NCBI GenBank assembly: GCA_964396895.1
Contig: CAYNGJ010000027.1
Coordinates: 1 to 45,762, forward strand
From: UBA2334 sp964396895
GTDB lineage: Bacteria > Pseudomonadota > Gammaproteobacteria > Burkholderiales > Burkholderiaceae_C
Direction: 5' to 3'
Length of the DNA: 45,762 nucleotides
Shown: positions 16,501 through 24,766 of the stretch, in pieces
How positions within the stretch are numbered: position 1 is the first letter of the stretch
How the letters are laid out: each line of letters begins with the position of its first letter
Notes under the pieces: model-generated
Databases searched by the model: none
Seen by the model: the letters and a program-made list of their open reading frames with translations, nothing else
Told to the model about the DNA's origin: nothing
Program-made: the position numbers and the translations under genes

Positions 16501-17345
16501 GGGTATGGGGGCGGTGGACTGGCGGGCATCAGGGAAAAGTCCCGTTCAAACTTCATCAGGTGCTGGCCACCGTCCACCAGCAGCGTGGTGCCGGTGATGG
16601 AGCGGTTGGACAGCGCAAAGGCGACGGTGGCGGCCACGTCTTCGGGGGTGGAGCTGCGGCCCAGCGGCGACAGCCGGTGCAGCGCCTGGAACTGGTCGTC
16701 GCTCAGCAGGTGGCTGGTCAGTGTGAGGCCGGGGGCCACGCCCACCACCCTCACCTGCGGGGCCAGTGCCTGGGCCAGCAATGTGTTGGCGGCTTCCAGT
16801 GCGGCCTTGGACAGGGTGTAGCTGAAAAAGTCGGGATTGGGGTTCCAGAGCTTTTGGTCCAGCAGATTCACCACCACGGCCGGGGGCTCGTGGGTGGCGG
16901 GTGGCGACGACAGGCGGTGGGCGTGCAGGCACTGGGCCAGCACAATGGCCGCCGCCGTGTTGGCGTGCAGGTGCTTGTCCAGCGCGGCGTAGCCGAAGCT
17001 GGCGGCATCGTCGTGCTCGAAGGTGCTGGCGCTGTTGACCACGGCGTCCACCGTGCCAAAGTGCGCCACGACCTGGGCCCAGAGCTGGCGCACCTGTCCC
17101 TCGTCGGCCAGGTCGGCAGAAAATGAATGAAATATGCCTTCAGCGCATGATTTTATTGAACAATCAGCTTCTGTTTTGGATGCGTCATCGGCCGAGTGCC
17201 GGTAGTGGATGGCCACGTTCCAGCCCTGCTCGGCCAAGGTGAGTGCGATGTCGCGGCCCAAGCGGCGGGCGGCCCCGGTGACCAGCGCGGTGCGGCGGCG
17301 GCCAGCGGTGGCCAGGGCCGGAGCAGGGGAGTAGCCAGGGGCCAT
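16497..17345 (-). CDS. folM: Short-chain dehydrogenase, pteridine reductase/FolM-like
   Basis: 282-residue NADPH-dependent short-chain dehydrogenase, probably a dihydropteridine/dihydrofolate reductase given TGAARRLGRDIA (the pteridine reductase variant of the TGxxxGxG motif), NSAS, and the YTLSK catalytic pair. Overlap with folB supports a folate role. Residues about 59-72 are encoded by an AT-rich stretch (17130-17171) that matches the interspersed element found elsewhere in the window. The peptide there, around SIKSCAEGIFHSF, is unusually Cys- and Lys-containing for the segment between beta2 and beta3. The gene diverges from midA with 44 bp between. Confidence 0.88.
   Translation of the reverse strand: MAPGYSPAPALATAGRRRTALVTGAARRLGRDIALTLAEQGWNVAIHYRHSADDASKTEADCSIKSCAEGIFHSFSADLADEGQVRQLWAQVVAHFGTVDAVVNSASTFEHDDAASFGYAALDKHLHANTAAAIVLAQCLHAHRLSSPPATHEPPAVVVNLLDQKLWNPNPDFFSYTLSKAALEAANTLLAQALAPQVRVVGVAPGLTLTSHLLSDDQFQALHRLSPLGRSSTPEDVAATVAFALSNRSITGTTLLVDGGQHLMKFERDFSLMPASPPPPYP
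17130..17171 (+). repeat. Short AT-rich element, copy F (inside folM, antisense)
   Basis: 42-nt core matching the copy at 39744-39785 at 26 of 42 positions without gaps (hand count). It includes GCCTTCAGCGC and TTATTGAA. It lies antisense within folM and is read in the same frame as the copies in cca and gtsD. Relative to typical folM-like proteins the segment adds only about three residues, so it may have replaced rather than extended native sequence. Confidence 0.6.
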
Positions 17346-17389
17346 TGGGGGACAATCCGGGTGTGTTTGAACAGCGCTCGAGTTTAACG

Positions 17390-18508
17390 ATGACCCTTGC
17401 CCAACGCCTGGAACAGGCCCTCAGTGACCACGGTGGCTGGCTGCCTTTTGACGCTTTCATGGCCCTGGCGCTGTACGCCCCCGGCCTGGGTTACTACAGC
17501 AGCCCCCGCCCCACGTTTGGCCGCATGCCCGGTGCGGGCAGCGACTTTGTGACCGCGCCCGAGCTCTCGCCCGTCTTTGGCCACACCCTGGCCCGCCAGG
17601 TGCGCCAAGCCCTGGTGGCCACGGGCACGCGCGAGCTGTGGGAGTTTGGCGCAGGCAGTGGTGCACTGGCTTTACAAATATTGCAGCAAACAAGTGAATG
17701 GGAGAAATCGCTGGGTGCCAATATCATTGAAAAGTACACCATCGTGGACCTGTCGGGCACCCTGCGCGAGCGCCAGCAAGCCACGCTGGCCGCGTTTGGC
17801 GACCGGGTGCAATGGGCCGACCGCCTGCCGTCCACCCTGCACGGTGTGGTGCTGGGCAACGAGGTGCTGGACGCCATGCCCGTGAAGCTGCTGGCCCGCG
17901 TGGACGGGCAGTGGCACGAGCGCGGTGTGGCCCAGGCCGACGGTGGCCCACTGGCTTGGGCAGACCGCCCCACCGACCTGCGCCCCCCGCTGGAGGTGGC
18001 CGGCGAGCACGATTACGTCACCGAAATCCACCCGCAGGCCGAGGCCTTTGTGCGCACCCTGGCCGAGCACCTGGTGCAGGGCGCGGCTTTTTTCATCGAT
18101 TACGGCTTTCCCGAGGCCGAGTACTACCACCCCCAGCGCAGCATGGGCACGCTGGCCTGCCACCACCGCCACCGGCTGGACGACAACCCCCTGCTGGCCG
18201 TGGGCGAGAAGGACATCACCGCCCACGTCAACTTCACCGGGGCTGCCCTGGCGGCGCAGGAGGCTGGGCTGGCGGTGCTGGGCTACACCAGCCAGGCCCG
18301 CTTCCTCATCAACTGCGGGCTGGCCGAGGTGCTCGCTGCTTTGCCGCAGGACAACACGGGCCTGGCGGCGCGCAGCATGGCGGCCAAACTCATCCACGAG
18401 CACGAAATGGGTGAGCTGTTCAAAGTGCTGGCGTTGGCACCGGTGGCCAGTGCACAGGGTTGGCTGCCCGATGGCCTGGCGGTGGGTGACCGCACCCACA
18501 CACTGTGA
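17390..18508 (+). CDS. SAM-dependent methyltransferase of the MidA/NDUFAF7 family
   Basis: 372-residue protein of the MidA/NDUFAF7 class of protein arginine methyltransferases, known in mitochondria for complex I assembly; the bacterial substrate is not settled. It has LYAPGLGYYSS, DFVTAPELSPVFG, the SAM motif EFGAGSGALALQIL, IVDLSGTLRERQQ, LGNEVLDAMPVKL and FIDYGFPEAEYYHPQRSMGT. Between ALALQIL and YTIVDLS lies an AT-rich insert of about eight extra residues (around TSEWEKSLGANIIE). It coincides with an antisense copy of the interspersed element. Confidence 0.93.
   Translation: MTLAQRLEQALSDHGGWLPFDAFMALALYAPGLGYYSSPRPTFGRMPGAGSDFVTAPELSPVFGHTLARQVRQALVATGTRELWEFGAGSGALALQILQQTSEWEKSLGANIIEKYTIVDLSGTLRERQQATLAAFGDRVQWADRLPSTLHGVVLGNEVLDAMPVKLLARVDGQWHERGVAQADGGPLAWADRPTDLRPPLEVAGEHDYVTEIHPQAEAFVRTLAEHLVQGAAFFIDYGFPEAEYYHPQRSMGTLACHHRHRLDDNPLLAVGEKDITAHVNFTGAALAAQEAGLAVLGYTSQARFLINCGLAEVLAALPQDNTGLAARSMAAKLIHEHEMGELFKVLALAPVASAQGWLPDGLAVGDRTHTL
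17683..17724 (-). repeat. Short AT-rich element, copy D (inside midA, antisense)
   Basis: Reverse complement matches the intergenic copy at 39744-39785 at 27 of 42 positions without gaps (hand count), including ATTGGCACCCAGCG and CTTGTTTGCT. It encodes the extra residues between the SAM motif and the IVDLS strand of the methyltransferase. Its reading frame differs by one from the other three in-gene copies. Confidence 0.65.
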
Positions 18509-18518
18509 GGGTCAAGCC

Positions 18519-18713
18519 ATGATCCGCTGGATGCTGGTGATTTTTTTGGCGCTGCTGCTCATCAGCTGGTTCACGCCATTGCTGCAGCGACTGGGCTTTG
18601 GTCGTTTGCCGGGCGACTTTCGTTTCCGACTGTTTGGCCGAGAGTGGTTTCTGCCCGTCACCACCACCGTGGTGCTGAGCCTTCTGGCGAGTGCCGTGGC
18701 GCGCTGGCTGTAG
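18519..18713 (+). CDS. DUF2905 small membrane protein
   Basis: 64-residue protein starting MIRWMLVIFLALLL, with two hydrophobic helices around the conserved core RLGFGRLPGDFRFRLFGREW, the hallmark of DUF2905. Function is unknown. It begins 10 bp after the methyltransferase stop and is probably cotranscribed with it. The ATG at 18519 is the natural start; the open frame further upstream is antisense-free shadow of the methyltransferase. Confidence 0.9.
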   Translation: MIRWMLVIFLALLLISWFTPLLQRLGFGRLPGDFRFRLFGREWFLPVTTTVVLSLLASAVARWL

Positions 18714-18748
18714 TGGGGCTGCGACCCGGTGTGTGGCCCTTGAAATGC

Positions 18749-18784
18749 GGGTATCCGTCGCCAGCTACATACCCCATTGGGTAT
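18749..18784. promoter_or_regulatory. Three GGGTAT/ATACCC half-sites upstream of trxC
   Basis: GGGTAT at 18749-18754, ATACCC at 18769-18774 and GGGTAT at 18779-18784. The last two form a perfect inverted repeat ATACCC-CATT-GGGTAT, 22 bp before the first possible trxC ATG. C-tract/G-tract pseudo-palindromes flanked by AT are the usual operator style of CsoR/CstR/FrmR-family repressors. A very similar site precedes such a repressor gene at 33903-33919. Confidence 0.6.
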
Positions 18785-18817
18785 CAGATTGCCCGCCAAC
18801 CGACGATGATTCAAACC

Positions 18818-19267
18818 ATGAACCCCACCGCCAACCCCGCTTTGCATGTGGTGTGTCCGCACTGCCACACCACCAACCGCGTGGCACAGGCCGACCTGGC
18901 CGCCCAACCCACCTGTGGCAAATGCCAGCAGCCCCTGTTCACCGCCCACCCGCTGGCGCTGGACGAGGCGGGCTTTGAGCGCCACATCAGCCGCAGCCAC
19001 CTGCCCGTGCTGGTGGACTTCTGGGCCCCCTGGTGTGGCCCTTGCCGCACGATGGCCCCCGCTTTTGAGCAAGCCGCTGCGCAGTTGGAGCCGCACGTGC
19101 GCTTGGTCAAGGTCAACACCGAAGAGGCCCAGCAGCTGGGTGCACGTCTGAACATCCGCAGCATTCCCACCCTGGCGCTGTTTGTGGGTGGGCGTGAGGT
19201 GGCGCGCCAGGCCGGTGCCATGGGGGCGGCTGACATCGTGCGCTGGACGCGGGCTCAGCTGCGCTGA
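18818..19267 (+). CDS. trxC: Thioredoxin-2 (TrxC)
   Basis: 149-residue cytoplasmic thioredoxin with an N-terminal zinc-binding domain (Cys13-xx-Cys16 in CPHC and Cys33-xx-Cys36 in CGKC) and a thioredoxin fold with active site WCGPC (Cys73, Cys76). It reduces protein disulfides and is typically induced by oxidative or thiol stress in bacteria that have it. An alternative in-frame ATG at 18806 would add four residues. The promoter region holds ATACCC/GGGTAT inverted repeats that look like CsoR-family operators. Confidence 0.96.
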   Translation: MNPTANPALHVVCPHCHTTNRVAQADLAAQPTCGKCQQPLFTAHPLALDEAGFERHISRSHLPVLVDFWAPWCGPCRTMAPAFEQAAAQLEPHVRLVKVNTEEAQQLGARLNIRSIPTLALFVGGREVARQAGAMGAADIVRWTRAQLR

Positions 19268-19272
19268 CGGCC

Positions 19273-19288
19273 CGGGCGCACGCGCCCG
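19273..19288 (+). terminator. Possible hairpin after trxC
   Basis: Perfect inverted repeat CGGGCGC-AC-GCGCCCG six bases after the trxC stop. There is no T-run after it, so it is at best a weak or factor-dependent terminator, or an RNA 3' stabiliser. Confidence 0.3.
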
Positions 19289-19366
19289 CACCAACAGACG
19301 CCCAATGTTGGAGAATGGGGCCTTACACATTGCTTTGTTGGAAGCAAAGGGTTGCCAGAGTCCACC

Positions 19367-21115
19367 ATGACAGACCGCAGCATTGGCCGTTACGACGTGA
19401 TCCGCATCCTGGGCGAAGGGGCCATGGGGGTGGTGTACGAGGCGCGCGACCCGCGGCTGGACCGCAAGGTGGCCATCAAAACCATCCGCCACGATGACCT
19501 GTCGGCCACCTTGGTCGAGTCTTACGAGCGTCGTTTTCTGACCGAGGCCCGATCGGTCGCCCGCTTGAACCACCCGCACATCGTCCGGGTGTTCGACGCC
19601 GGACAGTCGGGGGATGACACCTTCCTGGTCATGGAATATGTGCAGGGCGTCAACCTGAAGCACTGCTTGCGCCGGGGTGTGCGCTTCACGCCGGCAGGGA
19701 CCGTGCGCATCCTGATGGACATGCTGGAAGCACTGAGCCACGCCCACGCGCAAAAGATCATTCACCGCGACATCAAGCCCGAGAACATCCTGATGGATGT
19801 GCTGGGGACCGTGAAGCTCACCGATTTCGGCATTGCCAAAATTCTGGACGACGAGGTGGACAACGGCACCCAGCTGGCGGGTAAATCCATTGGCACGCCA
19901 CGCTACATGTCACCCGAGCAGGTGCGCGGCTTGCCCACCGACGAGCGCAGCGACGTGTTCTCGGCCGGTGTGTTGATGTACGAGCTGCTCACCGCCGCGC
20001 AGCCTTTCGATGGTTCGCACCACATGGCCATTGCCACGCAAATCCTGCACGACGACCCCGCGCCCCCCTCTGCCCGGCAGGCCGACATTCCCACCGTGCT
20101 GGACGGGGTCGTGCAGCGTGCCCTGGCCAAACGCCCCGAAGACCGTTATCCCAACGCCCAGGCCTTCAGGGCCGACCTGGTCCGCGCCGTGGCCACCGAG
20201 CCCGCTGAGCTGGCGCTGGGTGCGGTGGATTCCGCCATCTGCTTTGTGCGCCCGGACACCATCGCCATTTTGCGGGGTCTGCTGGACCGCGCCCTCGGTG
20301 CAGGAATGTCGGCCACCCATGCGCCCGCCGCCGCTGTGGCCCTAGGTGGACCGGCGGTGGTGGATGCTCCTGTGCCCCACCACACCGCATCCACCCACCC
20401 CTTGGGCGCCGCCGAACCGGTGGCCCCCCCACCGCCGGACGACGGCACGATGTTCCATCCCAGCATCTTTCCACCGCCAGAGGCGCCGTCGGCAACGCCC
20501 GTTCCAGACCAGTCCGCCGCGCTGGCGTCGGGCACATGGCCCACCACACCCGCCGCCCGTCGCGGGCGCTGGCCATGGGTGCTGCTCGGCGGGGTCGCGG
20601 TGTTGCTCGGACTGGCGCTGCTGTTCAGGCCCACCGCACCCGACGGGACCCTGCCCGCAGTGGCCGACCCCGCACAAAGCCTGTCACCCCAGGAAGAGTT
20701 GGTGACGACGCCTGCCGCCGCACCCGCCCCCGGGCCGGTGCCGCCACCGATGACGGTGCCCACAGATGTCAGCACACCGATGGGTGCGGGCCAGGGCGCA
20801 GCACCAGCCGGGTTGTCCGCCCCCAGACCGTCGGAGCCCAGCGACCGCCGCAAGGACATCGGGTTGCCCGGCACCCCGGTTGCCCCTGGCCTGGGCGCCG
20901 CGCCTGTTTCTGCCCCCGAGGTGCCAAAACCCAAGCCCAAGGTGGAGCCCACCGCTGTCCCTGCGCCCAGCGCGGCGGTGGCGATCCCCGCAGAACCGTG
21001 CCTGGCCCAGGCCCAGACTTTCCTGGAGCGCGAGAGCTGTTTGTGGAAGGCCTGTTTCACCGATGCCTTCCGCGCACACCCGGTGTGCAAACGCTTTCAC
21101 CCGGAAACCAAGTAG
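19367..21115 (+). CDS. Membrane-anchored PknB-type serine/threonine protein kinase
   Basis: 582 residues. The kinase domain covers about residues 8-268: glycine loop ILGEGAMGVVYEA, catalytic Lys in KVAIKTI, HRDIKPEN, DFG (TDFGIAKI) and APE-like SPEQVRG. A Pro-rich linker leads to a single membrane helix (WVLLGGVAVLLGLALLF, about residues 404-420), then a second Pro/Ala-rich stretch outside the membrane. The tail has four cysteines (PCLAQ, ESCLWKAC, PVCKRF). The kinase would face the cytoplasm with a small disulfide-capable knob in the periplasm. No partner phosphatase or FHA protein is adjacent. The ATG at 19367 is favoured over an upstream TTG. Confidence 0.93.
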   Translation: MTDRSIGRYDVIRILGEGAMGVVYEARDPRLDRKVAIKTIRHDDLSATLVESYERRFLTEARSVARLNHPHIVRVFDAGQSGDDTFLVMEYVQGVNLKHCLRRGVRFTPAGTVRILMDMLEALSHAHAQKIIHRDIKPENILMDVLGTVKLTDFGIAKILDDEVDNGTQLAGKSIGTPRYMSPEQVRGLPTDERSDVFSAGVLMYELLTAAQPFDGSHHMAIATQILHDDPAPPSARQADIPTVLDGVVQRALAKRPEDRYPNAQAFRADLVRAVATEPAELALGAVDSAICFVRPDTIAILRGLLDRALGAGMSATHAPAAAVALGGPAVVDAPVPHHTASTHPLGAAEPVAPPPPDDGTMFHPSIFPPPEAPSATPVPDQSAALASGTWPTTPAARRGRWPWVLLGGVAVLLGLALLFRPTAPDGTLPAVADPAQSLSPQEELVTTPAAAPAPGPVPPPMTVPTDVSTPMGAGQGAAPAGLSAPRPSEPSDRRKDIGLPGTPVAPGLGAAPVSAPEVPKPKPKVEPTAVPAPSAAVAIPAEPCLAQAQTFLERESCLWKACFTDAFRAHPVCKRFHPETK

Positions 21116-21141
21116 ACACATGCCGCTGGAATAATGGGGTC

Positions 21142-22224
21142 ATGGTCCAACCCCCAGACAAACCCGCCGTCCAGCTGCCCGCCACACCGCCTGTCCCAGC
21201 ACGTGTCGGGCGGCGCATCCAGATGGTGGACATCGCACGCATGGCCGGGGTGTCCAACGCCACGGTGTCGCGGGCCCTCAGCGGCAGCCCCCTCATTCCC
21301 CAGGAAACCCGCGACCGCATCACCGAGTTGGCACGGTCCCTCAACTACCGGGTGAACGCCAGCGCTGCCAACCTGCGCAAGCAGGCGGTGTCCACGGTGG
21401 GGGTGGTCATGCTGGGCAGCGCCGAACGCCCTGCGCAGGCGGTGGCAGATCCCTTCATCATGACCATGGTGGCCAGCCTGGCCGATGTGTTGGCCGAGCG
21501 CGGCCAGGACATGTTGCTGGCCCGCTGCGGGCCAGACAGGCTGCAAATGCTCCCCGACCTGGTCCGCACCGGGCGCGCGGCGGGGGTGGTGGTCATGGGG
21601 CAGTGGGTGGCGCATGAGGCCCTCAACGCCATGGCCAGGCAAGGCCTGCCCATGGTGGTGTGGGGTGCCAGCGTGCCGGGCACGGTGTACCCGGTGGTGG
21701 GCAGTGACAACGAGCACGGTGGCTACCTGGCCACGCGCCACCTGTTGGCGCAGGGGTGCCGGCGCATCGCGTATTTGGGCCGGCTGGATCAGCCCGAGTC
21801 GGCGCTGCGCCACCGGGGCTACCTGCGGGCGTTGCACGAAGCCGGGGTGGTGGTGTCGCCCGGGCTGCAACACCCGGTGGACTTTTCCCAGCCCGGGTCA
21901 CAGGCGGTGGTGGACCAGTGGCTGGCTGACCAGTCCATCCCCGATGGCGTGTTTGCCTGCAGTGACCTGGTGGCCATGGGTGTGGTCAGCGCGCTGGCGG
22001 CGCGCGGGCTGTCGGTGCCCGCCGATGTGAAGCTGGTGGGGTTTGACGATGTGGCCCTGGCCGCCCATGTGCACCCCAGCCTGACCACCGTGCGCCAGGA
22101 CATGGCGCTGGCTGCCCGCACGCTGGTGGCCGTGCTGGAGCGGCAGGTGCAAGGCCTGCCCGATGCGGCCCAGTTGCTCCCCACCACCCTGGTGGTGCGC
22201 GACAGCAGCGGCGCTGCCGCCTGA
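21142..22224 (+). CDS. LacI-family transcriptional regulator of the glucose locus
   Basis: 360-residue regulator: N-terminal helix-turn-helix (VDIARMAGVSNATVSRALSG, hinge around NYRVNASAANLRK) and a periplasmic-binding-like effector domain (about residues 90-355). It stands directly before the porin, glucokinase and Gts transporter genes, so a sugar or sugar phosphate is a reasonable effector. A well-formed LacI-type operator lies at 22525-22546 before the porin. The open frame extends far upstream, but the ATG at 21142 gives normal architecture; 21223 (MVDIARM) is the shortest alternative. Confidence 0.94.
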   Translation: MVQPPDKPAVQLPATPPVPARVGRRIQMVDIARMAGVSNATVSRALSGSPLIPQETRDRITELARSLNYRVNASAANLRKQAVSTVGVVMLGSAERPAQAVADPFIMTMVASLADVLAERGQDMLLARCGPDRLQMLPDLVRTGRAAGVVVMGQWVAHEALNAMARQGLPMVVWGASVPGTVYPVVGSDNEHGGYLATRHLLAQGCRRIAYLGRLDQPESALRHRGYLRALHEAGVVVSPGLQHPVDFSQPGSQAVVDQWLADQSIPDGVFACSDLVAMGVVSALAARGLSVPADVKLVGFDDVALAAHVHPSLTTVRQDMALAARTLVAVLERQVQGLPDAAQLLPTTLVVRDSSGAAA

Positions 22225-22483
22225 GCGGTTTTCCCTGGTTCAGTCCGCGCTTGGGCGCCGCCACGTCCCGTGGTGGTGTCCTGCGGCCAGCTCACCCCAT
22301 CGAAGGGTTTTGGGCTGTGTTGGCTGAATTGTGCAAACATTTGCCTAAATTCCAAAAATGCCATCCACCATGAGGTGGAAGTTCGATGTTACTTTTTCGC
22401 AACGAAATTTTGTTACCAATTATTCATTGAGAAATTCCATATAAAACAATCATCTGGTTGCAAAAGTTCATGTTCTGATGTTG

Positions 22484-22501
22484 GTTACATGAAAGTTACA
22501 T
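22484..22501 (+). promoter_or_regulatory. GTTACAT direct repeat, 11-bp period
   Basis: GTTACAT at 22484-22490 and again at 22495-22501, one helical turn apart, with a looser GTTCATG at 22466. Direct repeats at this period are the usual binding format of OmpR/PhoB-type regulators. One such regulator gene lies at 30620-31354, but the connection is inference only. Confidence 0.35.
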
Positions 22502-22524
22502 TCCCGTTGTTCCGGGAAAACCCT

Positions 22525-22546
22525 GTCATGCAAGCGTTTGCATGAC
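22525..22546. promoter_or_regulatory. LacI-family operator
   Basis: Inverted repeat GTCATGCAA-GCGT-TTGCATGAC, perfect nine-base arms with central CG, typical of LacI-family operators. It lies about 80 bp before the porin start and 300 bp after the LacI-family gene, so it probably mediates control of the porin by that regulator. Confidence 0.75.
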
Positions 22547-22624
22547 GGTTCAATACGGGCACCCCGCTGGTGTGCGTCGTGTGTGCCGGCTGGGAATCGA
22601 TCAAACCCACACCGGAGACATTCC

Positions 22625-23536
22625 ATGACCGCTTCTCGCAACACCCTGGCCCTGGCTTCCCTGCTGGCCTGCACCGCCCTGGCCCAGGCTGCGCCCACGT
22701 TCGACGCCAACCTCGAACTCGACACCACCCACACCAACGCCATCGGCGCCACCAAGGCCAATGCCCGCTCGGGCGGGGTGGACTTGGGCGGCCGCGTCGA
22801 ATTCAACCTGGGCGCCAAAACCAGCAATGGGGCATCCTTCGTGACTGCGCGCGCCAGCCTGTTGTTGAACAAGAAAGGTGCCTCGGCCGTTGATGACATG
22901 TGGGTGCAGTTCGGCAACGCCGCCGCCGACGTCAAGGTGGGCCGCTTTGAAGCCATGGACCTGTTCCCCCTGGGCAAAGACACGGTGGTGGAACTCAACA
23001 CCTACGGTGGCTACCAGGCCAACACGCTGCGGGGCCGTTTTGGCAGCGGCATCTTCCATGGTGCGTTGGGCCTCAATGCGTCCAGCGCACTGCGGATGGA
23101 GTTGGGTCTGGTCGAAACCAAGGACGCCGGTGCGGCCAAAGGTTTCCGGCCCGCCGTGACCTACACCGCTGGCAAGCTCACACTGCGTGGCGGCCTGGAG
23201 TCGGTGAAGGTCAACGGTGCCACCGGCACGCAGACCGGCGTGGGTCTGTCGGCGGGTTATGCCCTGAGCAAGGACACCTCGGTCAACCTGAACTTCGCCA
23301 AGAAGAAGGACGACAAATCCGTGGGCCTGAACGCGCTCATCGGCGCGGCCGGCTTGGGCCTGATCCAGTCCAACGGCGCAGGTGCCAACAAGTCCACCAC
23401 GGTGTACGCGGCCTACACCCTGCCGCTGATGGGCGTCACGGGTGCCACGGTGACCCCGGCCATCAGCTACGCCAAAGGCCCCGCCGGCAGCCAGGACCAG
23501 GTGGCGGTGCGCGTGCGCATCAACTACGCGTTCTGA
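22625..23536 (+). CDS. Outer-membrane carbohydrate porin
   Basis: 303 residues starting MTASRNTLALA with a clear signal peptide (cleavage after LAQA), then alternating beta-strand sequence ending in the outer-membrane C-terminal signature (VAVRVRINYAF, terminal Phe). It resembles the small carbohydrate porins of Burkholderiales rather than OprB. The ATG at 22625 has GGAGACATTCC before it; an in-frame TTG upstream falls inside the operator and is rejected. With LacI upstream and glucokinase and the Gts transporter downstream, glucose passage across the outer membrane is the likely role. A strong terminator follows at 23610. Confidence 0.88.
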   Translation: MTASRNTLALASLLACTALAQAAPTFDANLELDTTHTNAIGATKANARSGGVDLGGRVEFNLGAKTSNGASFVTARASLLLNKKGASAVDDMWVQFGNAAADVKVGRFEAMDLFPLGKDTVVELNTYGGYQANTLRGRFGSGIFHGALGLNASSALRMELGLVETKDAGAAKGFRPAVTYTAGKLTLRGGLESVKVNGATGTQTGVGLSAGYALSKDTSVNLNFAKKKDDKSVGLNALIGAAGLGLIQSNGAGANKSTTVYAAYTLPLMGVTGATVTPAISYAKGPAGSQDQVAVRVRINYAF

Positions 23537-23609
23537 TCGCCTTGCGGCCAGTGCCACGCGTGTGGCCCTGGCCCTCCCTGTTTCTCCAAGGTCGCTGACA
23601 CAGCGTTGG

Positions 23610-23642
23610 CCGGTCAATGCCCCATTGACCGGTCTTTTTTTT
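23610..23642 (+). terminator. Rho-independent terminator after the porin
   Basis: Stem CCGGTCAATG / CATTGACCGG (10 perfect base pairs) with a three-base loop, followed by TC and eight Ts. A textbook intrinsic terminator that separates the porin from glk, so glk needs its own promoter or read-through. Confidence 0.95.
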
Positions 23643-23712
23643 AGCCCGTGCGCGGCGCAGGATTTCGGGCACCGGGGGCACAATGAAGTGACACCATTCC
23701 CCCTGCGCCCCC

Positions 23713-23727
23713 GCACGATTGTCGTGC
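23713..23727. promoter_or_regulatory. Inverted repeat upstream of glk
   Basis: GCACGA-TTG-TCGTGC, perfect six-base arms, 31 bp before the glk start. It does not match the LacI-type operator before the porin. It may be an operator for another regulator or a 5'-leader hairpin. Confidence 0.35.
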
Positions 23728-23758
23728 CCGCCAGTCCTTCTCCCTCCCTCATTTTTCC

Positions 23759-24766
23759 ATGGTCGTGAATCCCGTTTTTTCTGTCGCCACCCCTCGCCCC
23801 GAAGGCGCCCGCCTGCTGGCCGATGTGGGCGGCACCAACGCCCGTTTTGCCTGGCAGGCCGGGCCTGGCCAGCCGCCGTCGCGGGTGCGGGTGCTGCCCT
23901 GTGCCGATCACCCCAGCCTGCAGGCCGCCATGCACGCCTACCTGACGGGGGTGGGGCTGGGCGTCCCCCGCCAGGTGGCCATCGCCATTGCCAACCCCAT
24001 CACCGGCGACCAGGTGCGCATGACCAACCACCACTGGTCGTTTTCCCAGCGCGAGGTCCAGCGCGAGTTTGCCCTGGACACGCTGTTGCTGCTCAACGAC
24101 TTCACCGCGCTGGCGCTGGCCCTGCCTGCGCTGCCCACCGGGGACCTGCGACAGGTGGGCGGTGGCGTGGCCAGGACCGGTGCGGCCTGTGGGCTGGTGG
24201 GTGCGGGCACTGGCCTGGGTGTCTCTGGCCTGTTGCCCGACGGGCGGGGTGGCTGGGTTCCCCTGCAAGGCGAGGGCGGGCACGTCACTCTCCCGGCGGA
24301 GACACCGCGCGAGCGTTTGGTGATGGCGGGCTTGCAACGCCGTTACGGCCACGCCTCGGCCGAGCGCGCGCTGTGCGGTCAGGGGCTGCTGGACACCTGG
24401 CACTTGCTGTGCGAGACCGACGGCGTCAGCAGCCAGTCCTGCACCACGCCCGCCGAAGTCACCGCAGCGGCGCTCGCCGGGCACATTCCTCAGGCGGTGG
24501 AGGCGTTGACGCTGTTCTGTGCGCTGCTGGGTTCGGTGGCTGGCAACCTGGCCCTCACGCTGGGGGCGCACGGGGGGGTGTACATCGGCGGGGGCATTGT
24601 GCCCAGGCTGGGGCAGTGGTTCGATGCCTCGCCCTTTCGCACCCGGTTTGAGGCCAAGGGGCGTTTCGCCCCCTTGCTGCAAGGCATACCGGTGTGGGTC
24701 ATCACGGCCGAAACGTCGCCCGCTTTGCTGGGCGCGGCGCGGGCCCTGGATGCTGCAGAGGGCTGA
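23759..24766 (+). CDS. glk: Glucokinase
   Basis: 335-residue cytoplasmic glucokinase of the Glk family (ATP + glucose to glucose 6-phosphate). Evidence: phosphate-binding LLADVGGTNARFAWQ, NDFTALALALPAL, GLVGAGTGLGVSG, the substrate-binding region LQGEGGHV, and VYIGGGIVPRLG near the C-terminus. The length is normal. Placed between the porin and the Gts transporter, it would phosphorylate the imported sugar. Confidence 0.96.
   Translation: MVVNPVFSVATPRPEGARLLADVGGTNARFAWQAGPGQPPSRVRVLPCADHPSLQAAMHAYLTGVGLGVPRQVAIAIANPITGDQVRMTNHHWSFSQREVQREFALDTLLLLNDFTALALALPALPTGDLRQVGGGVARTGAACGLVGAGTGLGVSGLLPDGRGGWVPLQGEGGHVTLPAETPRERLVMAGLQRRYGHASAERALCGQGLLDTWHLLCETDGVSSQSCTTPAEVTAAALAGHIPQAVEALTLFCALLGSVAGNLALTLGAHGGVYIGGGIVPRLGQWFDASPFRTRFEAKGRFAPLLQGIPVWVITAETSPALLGAARALDAAEG

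Larger units (their letters stand above)
22225..22624. other. 400-bp AT-rich intergenic region before the porin
   Basis: No credible gene. The region is far more AT-rich than its surroundings from about 22310 on. It contains TTTCG-CAA-CGAAA (22395-22407), a TATAAA at 22440-22445 that could be a -10 element, two GTTACAT direct repeats 11 bp apart (22484 and 22495), and the LacI-type operator (22525-22546). It is best read as the control region of the porin and perhaps of the downstream sugar genes. Confidence 0.6.

Noticed and set aside
22270..22545. 91-residue open frame in the porin upstream region
   Set aside because: Lies in the AT-rich control region, ends inside the operator palindrome and has no recognisable features.
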